A stretch of 64,000 bases of DNA from CALFVT01 sp039989855 (GTDB lineage Bacteria; Pseudomonadota; Alphaproteobacteria; Caulobacterales; Maricaulaceae), in assembly GCA_039989855.1 (NCBI GenBank), contig JBDXGZ010000002.1, forward strand, positions 45,337 to 109,336. The letters are read 5' to 3'. The notes below the pieces were generated by a model. That model was not told the DNA's origin. It did no database searches and worked only from the letters and a program-made list of their open reading frames with translations. Position numbers and translations under genes: made by a program. Each line of letters begins with the position of its first letter. Within the stretch, counting starts at the first letter, position 1. This document shows, piece after piece, positions 36,493 to 45,418 of this stretch.

Positions 36493-37113
36493 ATGCCGAA
36501 ATTTATAGATGGTGTTTTTAAGTTTAAAAAAGAGGTTTACCCTGAAAGGGAAGCTCTGTTTGAAACGCTTAGCCACGGTCAATCCCCAGAGGCTCTGTTC
36601 ATTACCTGCGCCGATAGCCGCATTGAAACGGCCATGTTAACCCAAACAGGTCCTGGGGATTTATTTGTCTGTCGTAACGCGGGTAATATTGTACCGCTTC
36701 ATGATGATTATACCGACGGCATGTCAGCCTCGATTGAATATGCGGTGGCGGTTTTAAAGGTGCCGCATGTGGTCATTTGTGGTCATTCTGGATGCGGCGC
36801 AATGGCGGGGGCCATGTCGCCAGAAGGTTTAGATGCGCTGCCGCTCGTGAAAGATTGGCTCTGCCAATGCCAACCTGCTGTTGACCATGTGAAGGCTCAT
36901 GCGGGCACACTTAGCGAAAGTGAAAAAATGGATATGCTGATTAAGCAAAATGTCCTGTTGCAGTTGGATAATTTACGTACACATCCGTCTGTGGCGGCAC
37001 GTCTTGCGGACGGTGATCTCACGCTCCATGGTTGGGTCTATGATATTCGTTCTGGTGATGTGAAGGCTTATGATGAAAAATCTGGTAGTTTCGACTTTCT
37101 AAAGACGGTTTAA
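36493..37113 (+). CDS. Beta-class carbonic anhydrase
   Basis: A 206-residue cytoplasmic enzyme that interconverts CO2 and bicarbonate. Zinc ligands are Cys39 (in TCADSRIE, with the Asp41-Arg43 dyad), His98 and Cys101 (in GHSGCGAM), the standard beta-class set. It follows the dehalogenase-like gene after 66 bases on the same strand and precedes the delta-class enzyme by 97 bases, so the pair may supply bicarbonate on both sides of the membrane. Confidence 0.93.
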   Translation: MPKFIDGVFKFKKEVYPEREALFETLSHGQSPEALFITCADSRIETAMLTQTGPGDLFVCRNAGNIVPLHDDYTDGMSASIEYAVAVLKVPHVVICGHSGCGAMAGAMSPEGLDALPLVKDWLCQCQPAVDHVKAHAGTLSESEKMDMLIKQNVLLQLDNLRTHPSVAARLADGDLTLHGWVYDIRSGDVKAYDEKSGSFDFLKTV

Positions 37114-37210
37114 GCTGTCATAAAAACTTCACGCGAGAGTCACATTTTTTCAGTAATTTGCAGCCTATTGAAAAATAGTATATTGCAAAAGGCAAATAAA
37201 AGGATTTATT

Positions 37211-38071
37211 ATGCGTTTATCTTCATTCATTATCGCGGCTAGTACTTTGGCCTTAACGGCTTGCTCTGGATCATCAAATGATGTGAAAGACGCAGCATCT
37301 GACGTTGCGGATGCCGCTCACTCTGCAGTCGAACACGCGACCAGCTCAGATCTATGCGAAGGCTTTGGCCCGCAAACACCGCGTGATATTTCAAATGCTC
37401 TCGGGACAAACCTTGCAAATTTCACAATGGCCCCGCCTGCGAGCGAACTTAATTTGTGTAATATTCACACCCATACGAACGCCGAACATAAAGGCCCCGG
37501 CTTTAGCGTTTTCGTTAATGATACAGACCACGGCGGCTATGCCTGTAATGACGCCTCTAGCTTAACAGAGGCTGAGCTCGTCGACCCTGCGAATGGCGAG
37601 GGTGCGTTTAAAGGCGCGAAGCCAGGTGATACAATTGAAGTTCACTGGGTTCACACAAGTTGCGACATTGAGCCGGGAGAAGGTCTTGGCTCATGCTTGT
37701 CAGATACATGTAGTGACCCACTTCTTCGCGTTGAAGCGCAGGTTTTCCTTGTTGTAAATGACCCTGCAGCTCTTGATTTTACGGAGCTTGCTTACGGCGG
37801 GAATGTGCAAAATGGCTTACATCAGGCTAAGTCTATTCCCTCTAATACGGGCGAGCCTGTCGTCTTCCGTGGGTCGACCACAGGACCGAGCTATACACAG
37901 TCTAAATGTTCACCTTTGAGCGTCACATGGAGTGTTCGCCCGACCTGTGCGCGTGTTGACATTAGTTCACTTCACCGTTGGGCTGAACAAGGCAATGTGT
38001 TCAATGAGAAAAAATCTCATGGTGTGCGTCAACTTGTGACAGCGCCTGAATTATTGTCACCAATTCAGTAA
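37211..38071 (+). CDS. Delta-class carbonic anhydrase, lipoprotein
   Basis: A 286-residue protein with a lipoprotein signal (lipobox LTAC, Cys18), so it should be anchored at the outer or inner membrane facing the periplasm. CNIHTHTNAEHKG (83-95; His86, His88, Glu92, His93) and IEVHWVHTSCD match the zinc-site region of delta-class carbonic anhydrases, first described in diatoms. Several Cys (DTCSDPLL, SKC, TCARV) may form disulfides. An AAAAGGA site precedes the ATG. It lies next to the beta-class gene. The family call rests on motif memory, so an alignment would be useful support. Confidence 0.78.
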   Translation: MRLSSFIIAASTLALTACSGSSNDVKDAASDVADAAHSAVEHATSSDLCEGFGPQTPRDISNALGTNLANFTMAPPASELNLCNIHTHTNAEHKGPGFSVFVNDTDHGGYACNDASSLTEAELVDPANGEGAFKGAKPGDTIEVHWVHTSCDIEPGEGLGSCLSDTCSDPLLRVEAQVFLVVNDPAALDFTELAYGGNVQNGLHQAKSIPSNTGEPVVFRGSTTGPSYTQSKCSPLSVTWSVRPTCARVDISSLHRWAEQGNVFNEKKSHGVRQLVTAPELLSPIQ

Positions 38072-38091
38072 TTTTTCATTTTAAAAAACTG

Positions 38092-38124
38092 TCGGTCTCG
38101 TCTAAGGGTGGGGCCGATTTTTTA
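38092..38124 (+). terminator. Rho-independent terminator
   Basis: A TCGGTCTC/GGGGCCGA stem (two G-T pairs) is followed by six T residues, 21 bases after the delta-class carbonic anhydrase. Confidence 0.72.
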
Positions 38125-38169
38125 TGACCATAGCTTTTATCATCTAAGCTTCATCAGGTTGAGGAATAT

Positions 38170-38901
38170 ATGTTACGAGTGATACAGGTCGTCGGCCTTG
38201 TGCTTTTAGGTGCAGTGGTGGCGTCAACGACAGCGAGTGCGCAAAATGTTGGCGGCGTCTTCCCTCCGACTGTAAATGAAGGCCACCAATCGGTTCAATA
38301 TAGGTTGGCCTTTAATGATGAAAGTTCTGTCTCTGACTTTGGTTTTGCCCAAAGAATCCATTATCAACGCGCGATAAATGGTGATTTCATGTGGCGTATT
38401 ATTGGACAAACGCGACGAACGGCAAGCTCTAACGTAGACTTTGATCTCATTGGGGCCGAATTGTTTTGGGAATTTTCCGATGATGAGGATGATTATAAGC
38501 ACGGTGTACGCTTTGATGGTCGTATTCGTGATGATGGACAGCCTGAGCAATTAGGCTTTAACTGGATAAATCAATGGAACCTAGATGATGGGTGGAGTGC
38601 CCGTGCGGTTGTGTTGTCAGGACTACAAATTGGTAACAACCGCGCGAAGGGCGTTAATTTTCAAACGCGAACGCGCTTAGTCAAAAAAATAGATAGTGGC
38701 GTTACGGTCGGTTTCGAGAATTATTCGAATTACGGTAATACAGGTAACTTTGGTGATTTTGACGACCAAAATCATACCATTGGCCCCGTCATAGGTGTAC
38801 CCGTTGGTAATGGTTTTTCTATTTTCGGAGGGCCGCTCTTTGGCGTGTCTCGCGCCGCCCCTGATGTTGAAACGCGGCTTTGGATTACCAATAGTTTCTA
38901 G
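38170..38901 (+). CDS. Small outer-membrane beta-barrel protein, function unknown
   Basis: A 243-residue protein with a signal peptide (about 1-24, ending ASAQ). The rest is an alternating pattern of aromatic and polar residues in short strands (for example VQYRLAFND, GFNWINQWNL, VTVGFENYSNY), and the chain ends in Phe, as outer-membrane proteins read by the BAM complex do. No family is recognised. A GAGG site precedes the ATG. It is a candidate channel or a structural barrel, transcribed in the same direction as the carbonic anhydrases but after a terminator. Confidence 0.7.
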   Translation: MLRVIQVVGLVLLGAVVASTTASAQNVGGVFPPTVNEGHQSVQYRLAFNDESSVSDFGFAQRIHYQRAINGDFMWRIIGQTRRTASSNVDFDLIGAELFWEFSDDEDDYKHGVRFDGRIRDDGQPEQLGFNWINQWNLDDGWSARAVVLSGLQIGNNRAKGVNFQTRTRLVKKIDSGVTVGFENYSNYGNTGNFGDFDDQNHTIGPVIGVPVGNGFSIFGGPLFGVSRAAPDVETRLWITNSF

Positions 38902-38913
38902 GCAGATTAGGCC

Positions 38914-40083
38914 TTAAGCCGTTTCATTAAACAGTTCACGGCCAATCAGCCAGCGTCGAATTTCCGAGGTCCCTGCGCCGATTTCCATTAGTTTAGCATC
39001 TCGTAACAGTCGCCCTGTTGGGTAATCATTAATATAACCGTTACCGCCGAGCATTTGAATGGCGTCAAGCGCTAGCTGCGTTGCCTTTTCCGCTGCATAT
39101 AAAATACATCCCGCGGCGTCTTTGCGAGTCGTTTCCCCACGGTCACAGGCGGCGGCGACGGCGTAGACATAGGCGCGCGCTGTTGATGTGGCCACATACA
39201 TATCGGCGAGTTTGCCTTGCATCAGTTGGAACGTGCCGATGGGTTTACCAAATTGTTGGCGCTCATGAATATAGGGGATGACCACATCCAGACAAGCTTG
39301 CATAACCCCAACGGAAATACCCGAGAGAACAACCCGCTCGTAATCAAGTCCGCTCATGAGGATTTCGGCCCCTTGACCGACTTTACCGACAACATTTTCA
39401 TCACTAACAAAACAATCTTCAAATACAAGTTCGCATGTATCTGAGCCGCGCATCCCGAGCTTATCGAGTTTCTGCGCAGTGGAGAATCCGTCCATATCAG
39501 GCGTGATAATAAAGGCGGTAATCCCTTTAGATCCTCCGTTGGGGTCGGTCTTGGCATAGACCATCAAAACGTCCGCTGTTGGCGCGTTCGTAATCCACAT
39601 CTTATTACCGTTTAAAAGATAACCACCTTGGGCGCTATCGGCTTTAAGTTTCATGGAAACCACATCTGATCCTGCATTGGGTTCTGACATGGCGAGGGAT
39701 CCAAGATGCTCACCGCTCACAAGTTTGGGTAAATATTGAGCACGCTGCTGTTCATTTCCCCAGCGACGAAGTTGATTAATACAGAGGTTGGAATGGGCGC
39801 CGTATGACAATCCAACTGAGGCGGAAGCGCGGCTAATTTCTTCGATAGCTATCGTATGTTCAAGATAGCCTAAGTCCGTGCCGCCGTATTCTTCACTGAC
39901 GGTAATTCCGTGTAATCCTAATGCACCCATCATCGGCCAGAGGTGGCGCGGGAATTTATTATCGCGGTCGATATCGGCAGCTATAGGCGCAATATGTTCT
40001 TTGGCAAAGCCGTGAACTGTTTCTCGGATCATCTCCGTTGTTTCATCATGGCCAAATTGTAGCGTTGGATAAGATATTGTCAT
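38914..40083 (-). CDS. ivd: Isovaleryl-CoA dehydrogenase
   Basis: A 389-residue acyl-CoA dehydrogenase that oxidises isovaleryl-CoA in leucine breakdown. MSEPNAGSDVVSMK is the FAD/substrate segment. GLDYERVVLSG holds the helix-G Glu that acts as base in this subfamily, and MEIGAGTSEIRRWLIGREL ends the chain with Gly where other family members carry the Glu. This combination is diagnostic. The rest of the leucine (liu) operon is not in the window. It is divergent from a TetR-type regulator gene 98 bases away, which is a likely controller. Confidence 0.92.
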   Translation of the reverse strand: MTISYPTLQFGHDETTEMIRETVHGFAKEHIAPIAADIDRDNKFPRHLWPMMGALGLHGITVSEEYGGTDLGYLEHTIAIEEISRASASVGLSYGAHSNLCINQLRRWGNEQQRAQYLPKLVSGEHLGSLAMSEPNAGSDVVSMKLKADSAQGGYLLNGNKMWITNAPTADVLMVYAKTDPNGGSKGITAFIITPDMDGFSTAQKLDKLGMRGSDTCELVFEDCFVSDENVVGKVGQGAEILMSGLDYERVVLSGISVGVMQACLDVVIPYIHERQQFGKPIGTFQLMQGKLADMYVATSTARAYVYAVAAACDRGETTRKDAAGCILYAAEKATQLALDAIQMLGGNGYINDYPTGRLLRDAKLMEIGAGTSEIRRWLIGRELFNETA

Positions 40084-40145
40084 GGCAGCCTCTATTAGGG
40101 TGAGGGACGATTATGTGTTTTCTTGAGCGTAAAAAAAATTGAACC

Positions 40146-40154
40146 TTGAGTCAA
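40146..40154. promoter_or_regulatory. Palindrome TTGAGTCAA between ivd and tetR
   Basis: A perfect nine-base palindrome lies 28 bases before the regulator's ATG and 63 bases before the ivd ATG, inside the shared divergent promoter region. It is a candidate half or core of the TetR-family operator. The length is short, so a chance match is possible. Confidence 0.35.
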
Positions 40155-40181
40155 ATTTAATTCTTTGTTAGATTGTCACAC

Positions 40182-40784
40182 ATGGTTGAATTGGCTCCTA
40201 AGTCTCCTTTTGATCGCGAAAAGCAATTTGCCGCGAAACGGCGCAAGGTTATCCTCAGTGCGGCCAGTGCGTTTCGTCGCCGTGGCTATCATAATACCTC
40301 TATGCGCGACATTGGAGAGGTTCTAGGCCTGACCAAGGCGGCGCTTTATTATTACGTTAAAAACAAAGAAGAGATTTTATTTGAATCTCATCTTATGGCC
40401 TACGGTGAAATGGATGAAATCCTGAAAATGTCACAAACAGAGGCGCAATCCGCCCTCGATTATCTCGAACTTATCTTTCGTAACTTTGTGAAATTGCTGA
40501 CCCAATCGGGCGTATCTATCCTTAGTGATGTCGATAGCCTTAGTGGAGAGCGGCAAAGCGAAATCCTTAAGAGGCGGCAAAGGATTGAACGCGCGGTGAC
40601 TAAGATTGTGAAACAAGGTCAAGCGGACGGCTCTATTCGGGGCGGTGATGCGCGACTGCATGTGTTCTTCTTTATGGGCGCGTTGAATTGGCTGAATGTC
40701 TGGTACGATAATAAAGGGCGTGTGACTGGGGATGAAATTGCCAATCATTTTTCCCTACAATTACGCCGTGGTATCGAGGAATAG
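40182..40784 (+). CDS. TetR family transcriptional regulator
   Basis: A 200-residue one-component repressor. The N-terminal helix-turn-helix (about 20-65) shows RGYHNTSMRDIGEVLGLTKAALYYYVKNKEEIL, the standard TetR pattern. The C-terminal ligand and dimer domain is divergent, and the FMGALNWLNVWY segment resembles regulators of acyl-CoA pathways. Being divergent from ivd, it probably senses a leucine-pathway acyl-CoA. The ATG at 40182 is used instead of a TTG three codons earlier. Confidence 0.88.
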   Translation: MVELAPKSPFDREKQFAAKRRKVILSAASAFRRRGYHNTSMRDIGEVLGLTKAALYYYVKNKEEILFESHLMAYGEMDEILKMSQTEAQSALDYLELIFRNFVKLLTQSGVSILSDVDSLSGERQSEILKRRQRIERAVTKIVKQGQADGSIRGGDARLHVFFFMGALNWLNVWYDNKGRVTGDEIANHFSLQLRRGIEE

Positions 40785-40839
40785 GGCGCTTCGTGATTAT
40801 TGTGCTAGCAAAGGGCAAGAGTCGGTTTATATAACGCAG

Positions 40840-41937
40840 ATGACTTACTCTGAAAAAGCGGCGCTTGAACGCCTCTCGCAAATAAAAGACCCTGTGTCTG
40901 ATCGTGATTTGATTGCGGCAGGACGGCTGGCTGATATGGCCCATAAAGACGGCGTCATCAGGGCGGTTTTGCAAGTTGACCCTAAATTGGCAGCGCAATA
41001 TGAATCCGTCCGTGCGGCGGCTGAGGCCGCTCTTGCTGAGCTTGAGGGTATCCATGCGGCGCAAGTTATCCTCACGGCACACCAAGCTGCCCCTGATGTT
41101 AAATCAAGTTCTAAGTCACGCACCAATCCACACGCGAAAGGGCGGCAACCGGGCTATCAGGGCGATGCGATGGTTGATCATGTGGTCGCGGTTAGCTCGG
41201 CTAAAGGCGGGGTTGGTAAATCGACTTTGGCGGTTAACTTGGCGGCAAGCTTGGTGAAATCAGGCAAGCGCGTTGGCATACTAGATGCGGATATTCATGG
41301 GCCAAGCTTGCCATTACTTTTAGGCTTGCGTGGTGAGCGGGCCAAAACCCGTGAGGTTAGCGGCCGCCCTTTAATAGCTCCCTTAGAGGCGCACGGCCTT
41401 AAAGCTATGTCGATCGGGTTTTTAACTGACCCTGATGGCTCTATTGTTTGGCGCGGGCCGATGGTCCACGGTGCGATGACCCGTATGTTATGGGATGTGG
41501 ATTGGGGTGATCTTGATATTTTAATTATTGATATGCCGCCGGGCACAGGCGACGCGCAATTAGGTCTGGCCCAAGATATAAAACCGCGTGGCGCTGTCAT
41601 TGTCTCAACACCTCAAGATTTGGCGTTAGAAGATGCACGGAAGGGCGTTGATATGTTCTCTAAAGTGGATATTCCTGTTTTAGGATTGATTGAAAATATG
41701 AGCCAATTCGTCTGTCCAGAATGTGGGTCTCAACATGCAATTTTTGGTCATGGGGGGGCGGAGGCTGAGGCGAAAGCTGCGGATATTTTATTCCTCGGTG
41801 CTGCGCCTCTAACGCTACCCATCCGCAAAAGCGGTGATAGCGGCGTCCCGATTGCCTTAGGCGAAGGGCCAGAATCAGAGATATTTTCGCAAATGGCGGA
41901 TAAGCTGTGGCGGCTCTTAAATGAGCCGACAGTCTAA
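40840..41937 (+). CDS. mrp: Mrp/NBP35-type Fe-S cluster carrier ATPase
   Basis: A 365-residue protein of the ApbC/Mrp family, which carries [4Fe-4S] clusters to target enzymes. An N-terminal MIP18/DUF59-like domain (about 1-85) precedes the P-loop domain with the deviant Walker A KGGVGKST (122-129), IDMPPGTGDAQL, and CPECG, the Cys pair that binds the bridging cluster. The ATG at 40840 removes a 36-residue leader that overlaps tetR. It lies 55 bases after tetR on the same strand. Confidence 0.9.
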   Translation: MTYSEKAALERLSQIKDPVSDRDLIAAGRLADMAHKDGVIRAVLQVDPKLAAQYESVRAAAEAALAELEGIHAAQVILTAHQAAPDVKSSSKSRTNPHAKGRQPGYQGDAMVDHVVAVSSAKGGVGKSTLAVNLAASLVKSGKRVGILDADIHGPSLPLLLGLRGERAKTREVSGRPLIAPLEAHGLKAMSIGFLTDPDGSIVWRGPMVHGAMTRMLWDVDWGDLDILIIDMPPGTGDAQLGLAQDIKPRGAVIVSTPQDLALEDARKGVDMFSKVDIPVLGLIENMSQFVCPECGSQHAIFGHGGAEAEAKAADILFLGAAPLTLPIRKSGDSGVPIALGEGPESEIFSQMADKLWRLLNEPTV

Positions 41938-41958
41938 CCGTGTTTTAAGCGGCGTGGA

Positions 41959-42702
41959 TTAGTTGAGGCGTTTACCCATAGACCAACTTAGCCATATGGC
42001 GAAAATCTTCGGGCCTTGAATCAGGTAACGCTTCCACAAACGCTTCGGTTCAGACGCGAGGCGGTGGAGCCATTCTATCCGCGCCTTTTGCATCCATAAA
42101 GGCGCACGTTTGACGCGGCCCGTGAGGAATTCTAAGGATGCGCCGACGCAAAGGCCAAGGCCGACACAATCACCGCGGGCTTCGCAGGCTTGCGCGACCA
42201 TTTCTTGTTGCGGACTCCCGACGCAAATGAAAGTAAAACGCGCAGGATGTTTGGCGACAAAGTCGGCAGCCGCGGCAATAGCGTCAGGCTTGTTTTTAAG
42301 GCCCCAGGGCGGCACATGTTGATTTAAATTGGTTAGGCCAAAATCACGCTTCATGGTGGCGATAATCTCGTCGTCTCCGCCAATGATGTTGACTGGCTCA
42401 TTAGGTTTAATCTCGTGATGGAACAGCCGCGCCGTCAGGTCTGATCCCGGCACAGGTGAAAGCGGGATGCCAGAAACTTTGGCTAATATTTCCAAAATAC
42501 GCGAGTCGCAGACACTCAACCATGCGCCGTCATAAAGGGGCTTATAGGTTGAAGTTTCTTTCCAAAGTCTCACGATGTGATCGACATTTGGCGTCACAAG
42601 ATATTTAAAGCTCGACTGCTTATTACTTTGGGTGATGAAGCTTTGCGTTTGGTCTAATGTCAAAGGCATAAAATTTGTGCCGAGAAATTCATAAGACTTC
42701 AT
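41959..42702 (-). CDS. WecG/TagA/CpsF family glycosyltransferase
   Basis: About 247 residues of a GT26 family enzyme that adds an N-acetylmannosamine-type sugar to a lipid carrier. Motifs are LVTPNVDHIVRLWKE, LYDGAWLSVCDSRIL and FICVGSPQQEM, followed by a C-terminal RLASEPKRLWKRY basic segment for membrane binding. The start at 42702 (MKSYEFLG) is chosen from a GGCGGA site and the family's usual N-terminus; in-frame starts also exist at 42792 and 42861. It stands apart from the sugar genes later in the window. It is divergent from trkH. Confidence 0.85.
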   Translation of the reverse strand: MKSYEFLGTNFMPLTLDQTQSFITQSNKQSSFKYLVTPNVDHIVRLWKETSTYKPLYDGAWLSVCDSRILEILAKVSGIPLSPVPGSDLTARLFHHEIKPNEPVNIIGGDDEIIATMKRDFGLTNLNQHVPPWGLKNKPDAIAAAADFVAKHPARFTFICVGSPQQEMVAQACEARGDCVGLGLCVGASLEFLTGRVKRAPLWMQKARIEWLHRLASEPKRLWKRYLIQGPKIFAIWLSWSMGKRLN

Positions 42703-42965
42703 ATTGATCCGCCACGTTTCATCTTGCACATGGTCTACCCATTGTGCCTCCTCTGCGTGAGCCATCATCATATTTCTTTGTGTAGCGTTCATAAGACGAC
42801 TATACGCTATGAGCGTTATCATAGAGTTACTGCAACTAATATTTGTCGTTAACCTTCTCACGTCTTTATTTTGCGCTATTGTTAGTCAAAAGATGTGAAC
42901 AGCTTTTACCCTAAGAATTATAGGGAGGGCTTTGATTTTCTCTGAAAGCCCTGTAATGGCGATAT

Positions 42966-44417
42966 ATGTCTGATTTTAGACCCGTATATTTTGTTGTCGG
43001 TTTGATGATCGCGGCCCTTGGTATTGCGATGTTTGCGCCGATGATTGTTGATTATTATTATCAAGATCGATCATGGCAGACCTTTGGTGTGTCAGGCGCG
43101 CTGACGATGATGTTTGGCGTTGCCTTGGCGATTATCAATTATACGCCTAAGCCCGATTTACGCTCTCGTGGAGCGTTTTTGCTGACCGTACTTTCATGGT
43201 TTGCTCTTTCGGCCTTTGCCGCCCTGCCGTTCATTATGTCGCCCATGAAGATGGAACTGACGGATGCCCTGTTTGAAGCCACAAGCGGGATTACCACCAC
43301 AGGCTCCACGGTTTTAACAGGACTAGATAATCTCCCGAAAGGCATATTGCTCTGGCGCGCTATTTTACAATGGATTGGCGGGGTAGGGATTATCGTCACA
43401 GCTATGGCGGTTTTGCCGATGCTGAAAGTTGGCGGGATGCAACTTTTCCGTCTTGAAAGCTCCGACATGGGAGAGAAACTCTTACCACAAGCGGCGAGTA
43501 TTGCTGCGTGGATTTCGGGTATTTATCTTATTCTGACAGTTCTCTGCCTCACAGGCTATATGATGACGGGTATGAGCGGGTTTGACGCCACGGCTCACGC
43601 CATGACGACTGTGGCCACAGGGGGCTACTCGACCTCTGACGCGTCGATGGGCGGGTTCATGGACGACGGGGCGGATATCGTTTGTATGATCTTTATGATG
43701 GCAGGCGCCATGCCGTTTGGTATTTATTTGATCATGCTGAAGAACCAAGCCTTTGCCGCGCCTTTTAAAGACCCGCAGGTGAGAGCCTTTGTCGCTGTCA
43801 TTATCTGTCTCATTGCTATGGTCACTTTTTACCTCTGGAGCCATTCGGAACTGACCAATAGTCGCGCTCTACGTCTTTCGGCCTTTAACGTTATTTCTAT
43901 TGTTACGGGGACAGGCTACGCGACGGCGGACTATGGACAGTGGGGACCCTTCGCTGTTGCGTGTTTCTTCGTTTTTATGTTCATCGGAGGCTGCGCGGGG
44001 TCAACAGCCTGTTCGATTAAAATCTTCCGTTACCAAGTCGCCATAGCGGGAATGAAAGCCTACCTCTTTCAAATGCCGCAACCTAATGCAATTTCGCCTA
44101 TGCGTTATGCGGGGCGGCAGTTAAACCCGACGGTGGTTTATTCCGTCATGACCTATTTCTTCGTCTTCCTTATGACCTTTGCCGCGACGGCCGTGATCTT
44201 GTCCCTCATGGGCCTTGATAGCCTGACGGCCTGGTCGGGCGCAGGGAGCGCGGTGGCGAATGTCGGCCCGGGCCTCGGAGATATCATAGGCCCTGCGGGA
44301 ACCTATCAAGACCTTTCGAACCCTGTAAAGTGGGTGCTAATGATCGCCATGATCATTGGCCGCCTCGAGATCATTACGGCCTTTGTTGTGCTGATGCCGT
44401 CGTTCTGGCGCGCCTAA
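42966..44417 (+). CDS. trkH: TrkH-type potassium uptake protein
   Basis: A 483-residue inner-membrane protein of the TrkH/KtrB family with four membrane-pore-membrane repeats. Selectivity-filter-like segments are TSGITTTGSTV, TTVATGGYST, IVTGTGYATADY and GSAVANVGPGLG, one per repeat, each centred on the potassium-coordinating Gly. No TrkA regulatory gene is next to it. It overlaps hslO by four bases tail to tail. Confidence 0.92.
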   Translation: MSDFRPVYFVVGLMIAALGIAMFAPMIVDYYYQDRSWQTFGVSGALTMMFGVALAIINYTPKPDLRSRGAFLLTVLSWFALSAFAALPFIMSPMKMELTDALFEATSGITTTGSTVLTGLDNLPKGILLWRAILQWIGGVGIIVTAMAVLPMLKVGGMQLFRLESSDMGEKLLPQAASIAAWISGIYLILTVLCLTGYMMTGMSGFDATAHAMTTVATGGYSTSDASMGGFMDDGADIVCMIFMMAGAMPFGIYLIMLKNQAFAAPFKDPQVRAFVAVIICLIAMVTFYLWSHSELTNSRALRLSAFNVISIVTGTGYATADYGQWGPFAVACFFVFMFIGGCAGSTACSIKIFRYQVAIAGMKAYLFQMPQPNAISPMRYAGRQLNPTVVYSVMTYFFVFLMTFAATAVILSLMGLDSLTAWSGAGSAVANVGPGLGDIIGPAGTYQDLSNPVKWVLMIAMIIGRLEIITAFVVLMPSFWRA

Positions 44418-45337
44418 AAATCGGCAATATCAAATCTGTAGTCAGTCCCGCAAAATTCGCAATTGGCCGAGATAATCCCGTCCTCTGCCATATCCGCGAT
44501 TTGGTCTTTGCCAAAAGAGCGCAACGTGTTCTCAAGCCGCGCCTCAGAGCAAGAGCATTTCGCCTGCACAGAGGCCGTGTCGATCACCCGCACCCCGTCT
44601 TCGTGAAACAAACGATAAAGCAAATTATTTTGCGATAGATCAGGATCAAGCAATTCACTATCGCTGACCGTTTCAAACAAAGCTTGCGCCGTGCGCCACG
44701 CTTCATCCGAGTCGCCGCGCGCCGCGTCCCCTGCGATCTTTTGGATCATAATCCCGCCGCCGCGCCACTTTGGGTCTTCGCCTTCATTTTGAACTGTCCC
44801 GCAGGCGAGCTTCACCCGCGTCGGGATTTGCTCACTTTGCGCGAAATAATGCTCGGCACAATCAGAGAGGTTCTCCCCCTCAATCGAGGCTAAACCTTGG
44901 TATTGATCCATGTCAGGCCCTTGATCTATGGTCATAGAAAAGGTGCCTTTCCCGAACAGAGCCTCCGCGCTTGGGTTGCGATTATCCAATTGGATGCTCT
45001 TTAGCTGCGCCTCATCATAGCGCGCATAGCCGCGCAAATTTCCGTCCGTGGTACAATCCGCGACGAGCAAAGAAATCGCGCCTTCATTCGTGCCCATACA
45101 TTGTATCAAGAGCCGCCCATCAAATTTAAGCGCCCGCGCGACCAAAGCCGCAATCATCATCGCCTCACCGAGCCGCTGCGCCACAAGGCGCGGATAACGG
45201 TCCCCGCCCAAAGCCTCATCAAGCGCCGCCCCCAAATTAACCGCCCGCCCGCGAACGGGCTGCTCATCAATCTGAAAAATCGCCACATGATCATCTGGCT
45301 TCGCGAAGGGCTGTGTGTCTGTCATACTATCTGTCAT
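44414..45337 (-). CDS. hslO: Hsp33 redox-regulated chaperone
   Basis: A chaperone of about 307 residues activated by oxidation. The C-terminal zinc switch shows C-x-C (KCSCSE) and C-x2-C (CEFC), the four redox Cys. The N-terminal part has RGRAVNLGAALDEAL and the central GTNEGAISLLVADCT. The start at 45337 is preferred over a longer frame beginning 36 bases upstream. In many Alphaproteobacteria hslO sits directly after argF; here 5.4 kb of other DNA lies between them. Confidence 0.92.
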   Translation of the reverse strand: MTDSMTDTQPFAKPDDHVAIFQIDEQPVRGRAVNLGAALDEALGGDRYPRLVAQRLGEAMMIAALVARALKFDGRLLIQCMGTNEGAISLLVADCTTDGNLRGYARYDEAQLKSIQLDNRNPSAEALFGKGTFSMTIDQGPDMDQYQGLASIEGENLSDCAEHYFAQSEQIPTRVKLACGTVQNEGEDPKWRGGGIMIQKIAGDAARGDSDEAWRTAQALFETVSDSELLDPDLSQNNLLYRLFHEDGVRVIDTASVQAKCSCSEARLENTLRSFGKDQIADMAEDGIISANCEFCGTDYRFDIADF

Positions 45338-45418
45338 GTGCGGGCATGTGGGGCATGCAGCGCGAAATTGCAAGAGCGGGGTGTGTTTTTGGGAGGCTTG
45401 ATTGTAATCTTGTAAAAC

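Noticed and set aside
43482..43844. Minus-strand frame inside trkH
   Set aside because: It is antisense to a well-conserved membrane protein gene and has His/Arg-rich composition typical of shadow frames.
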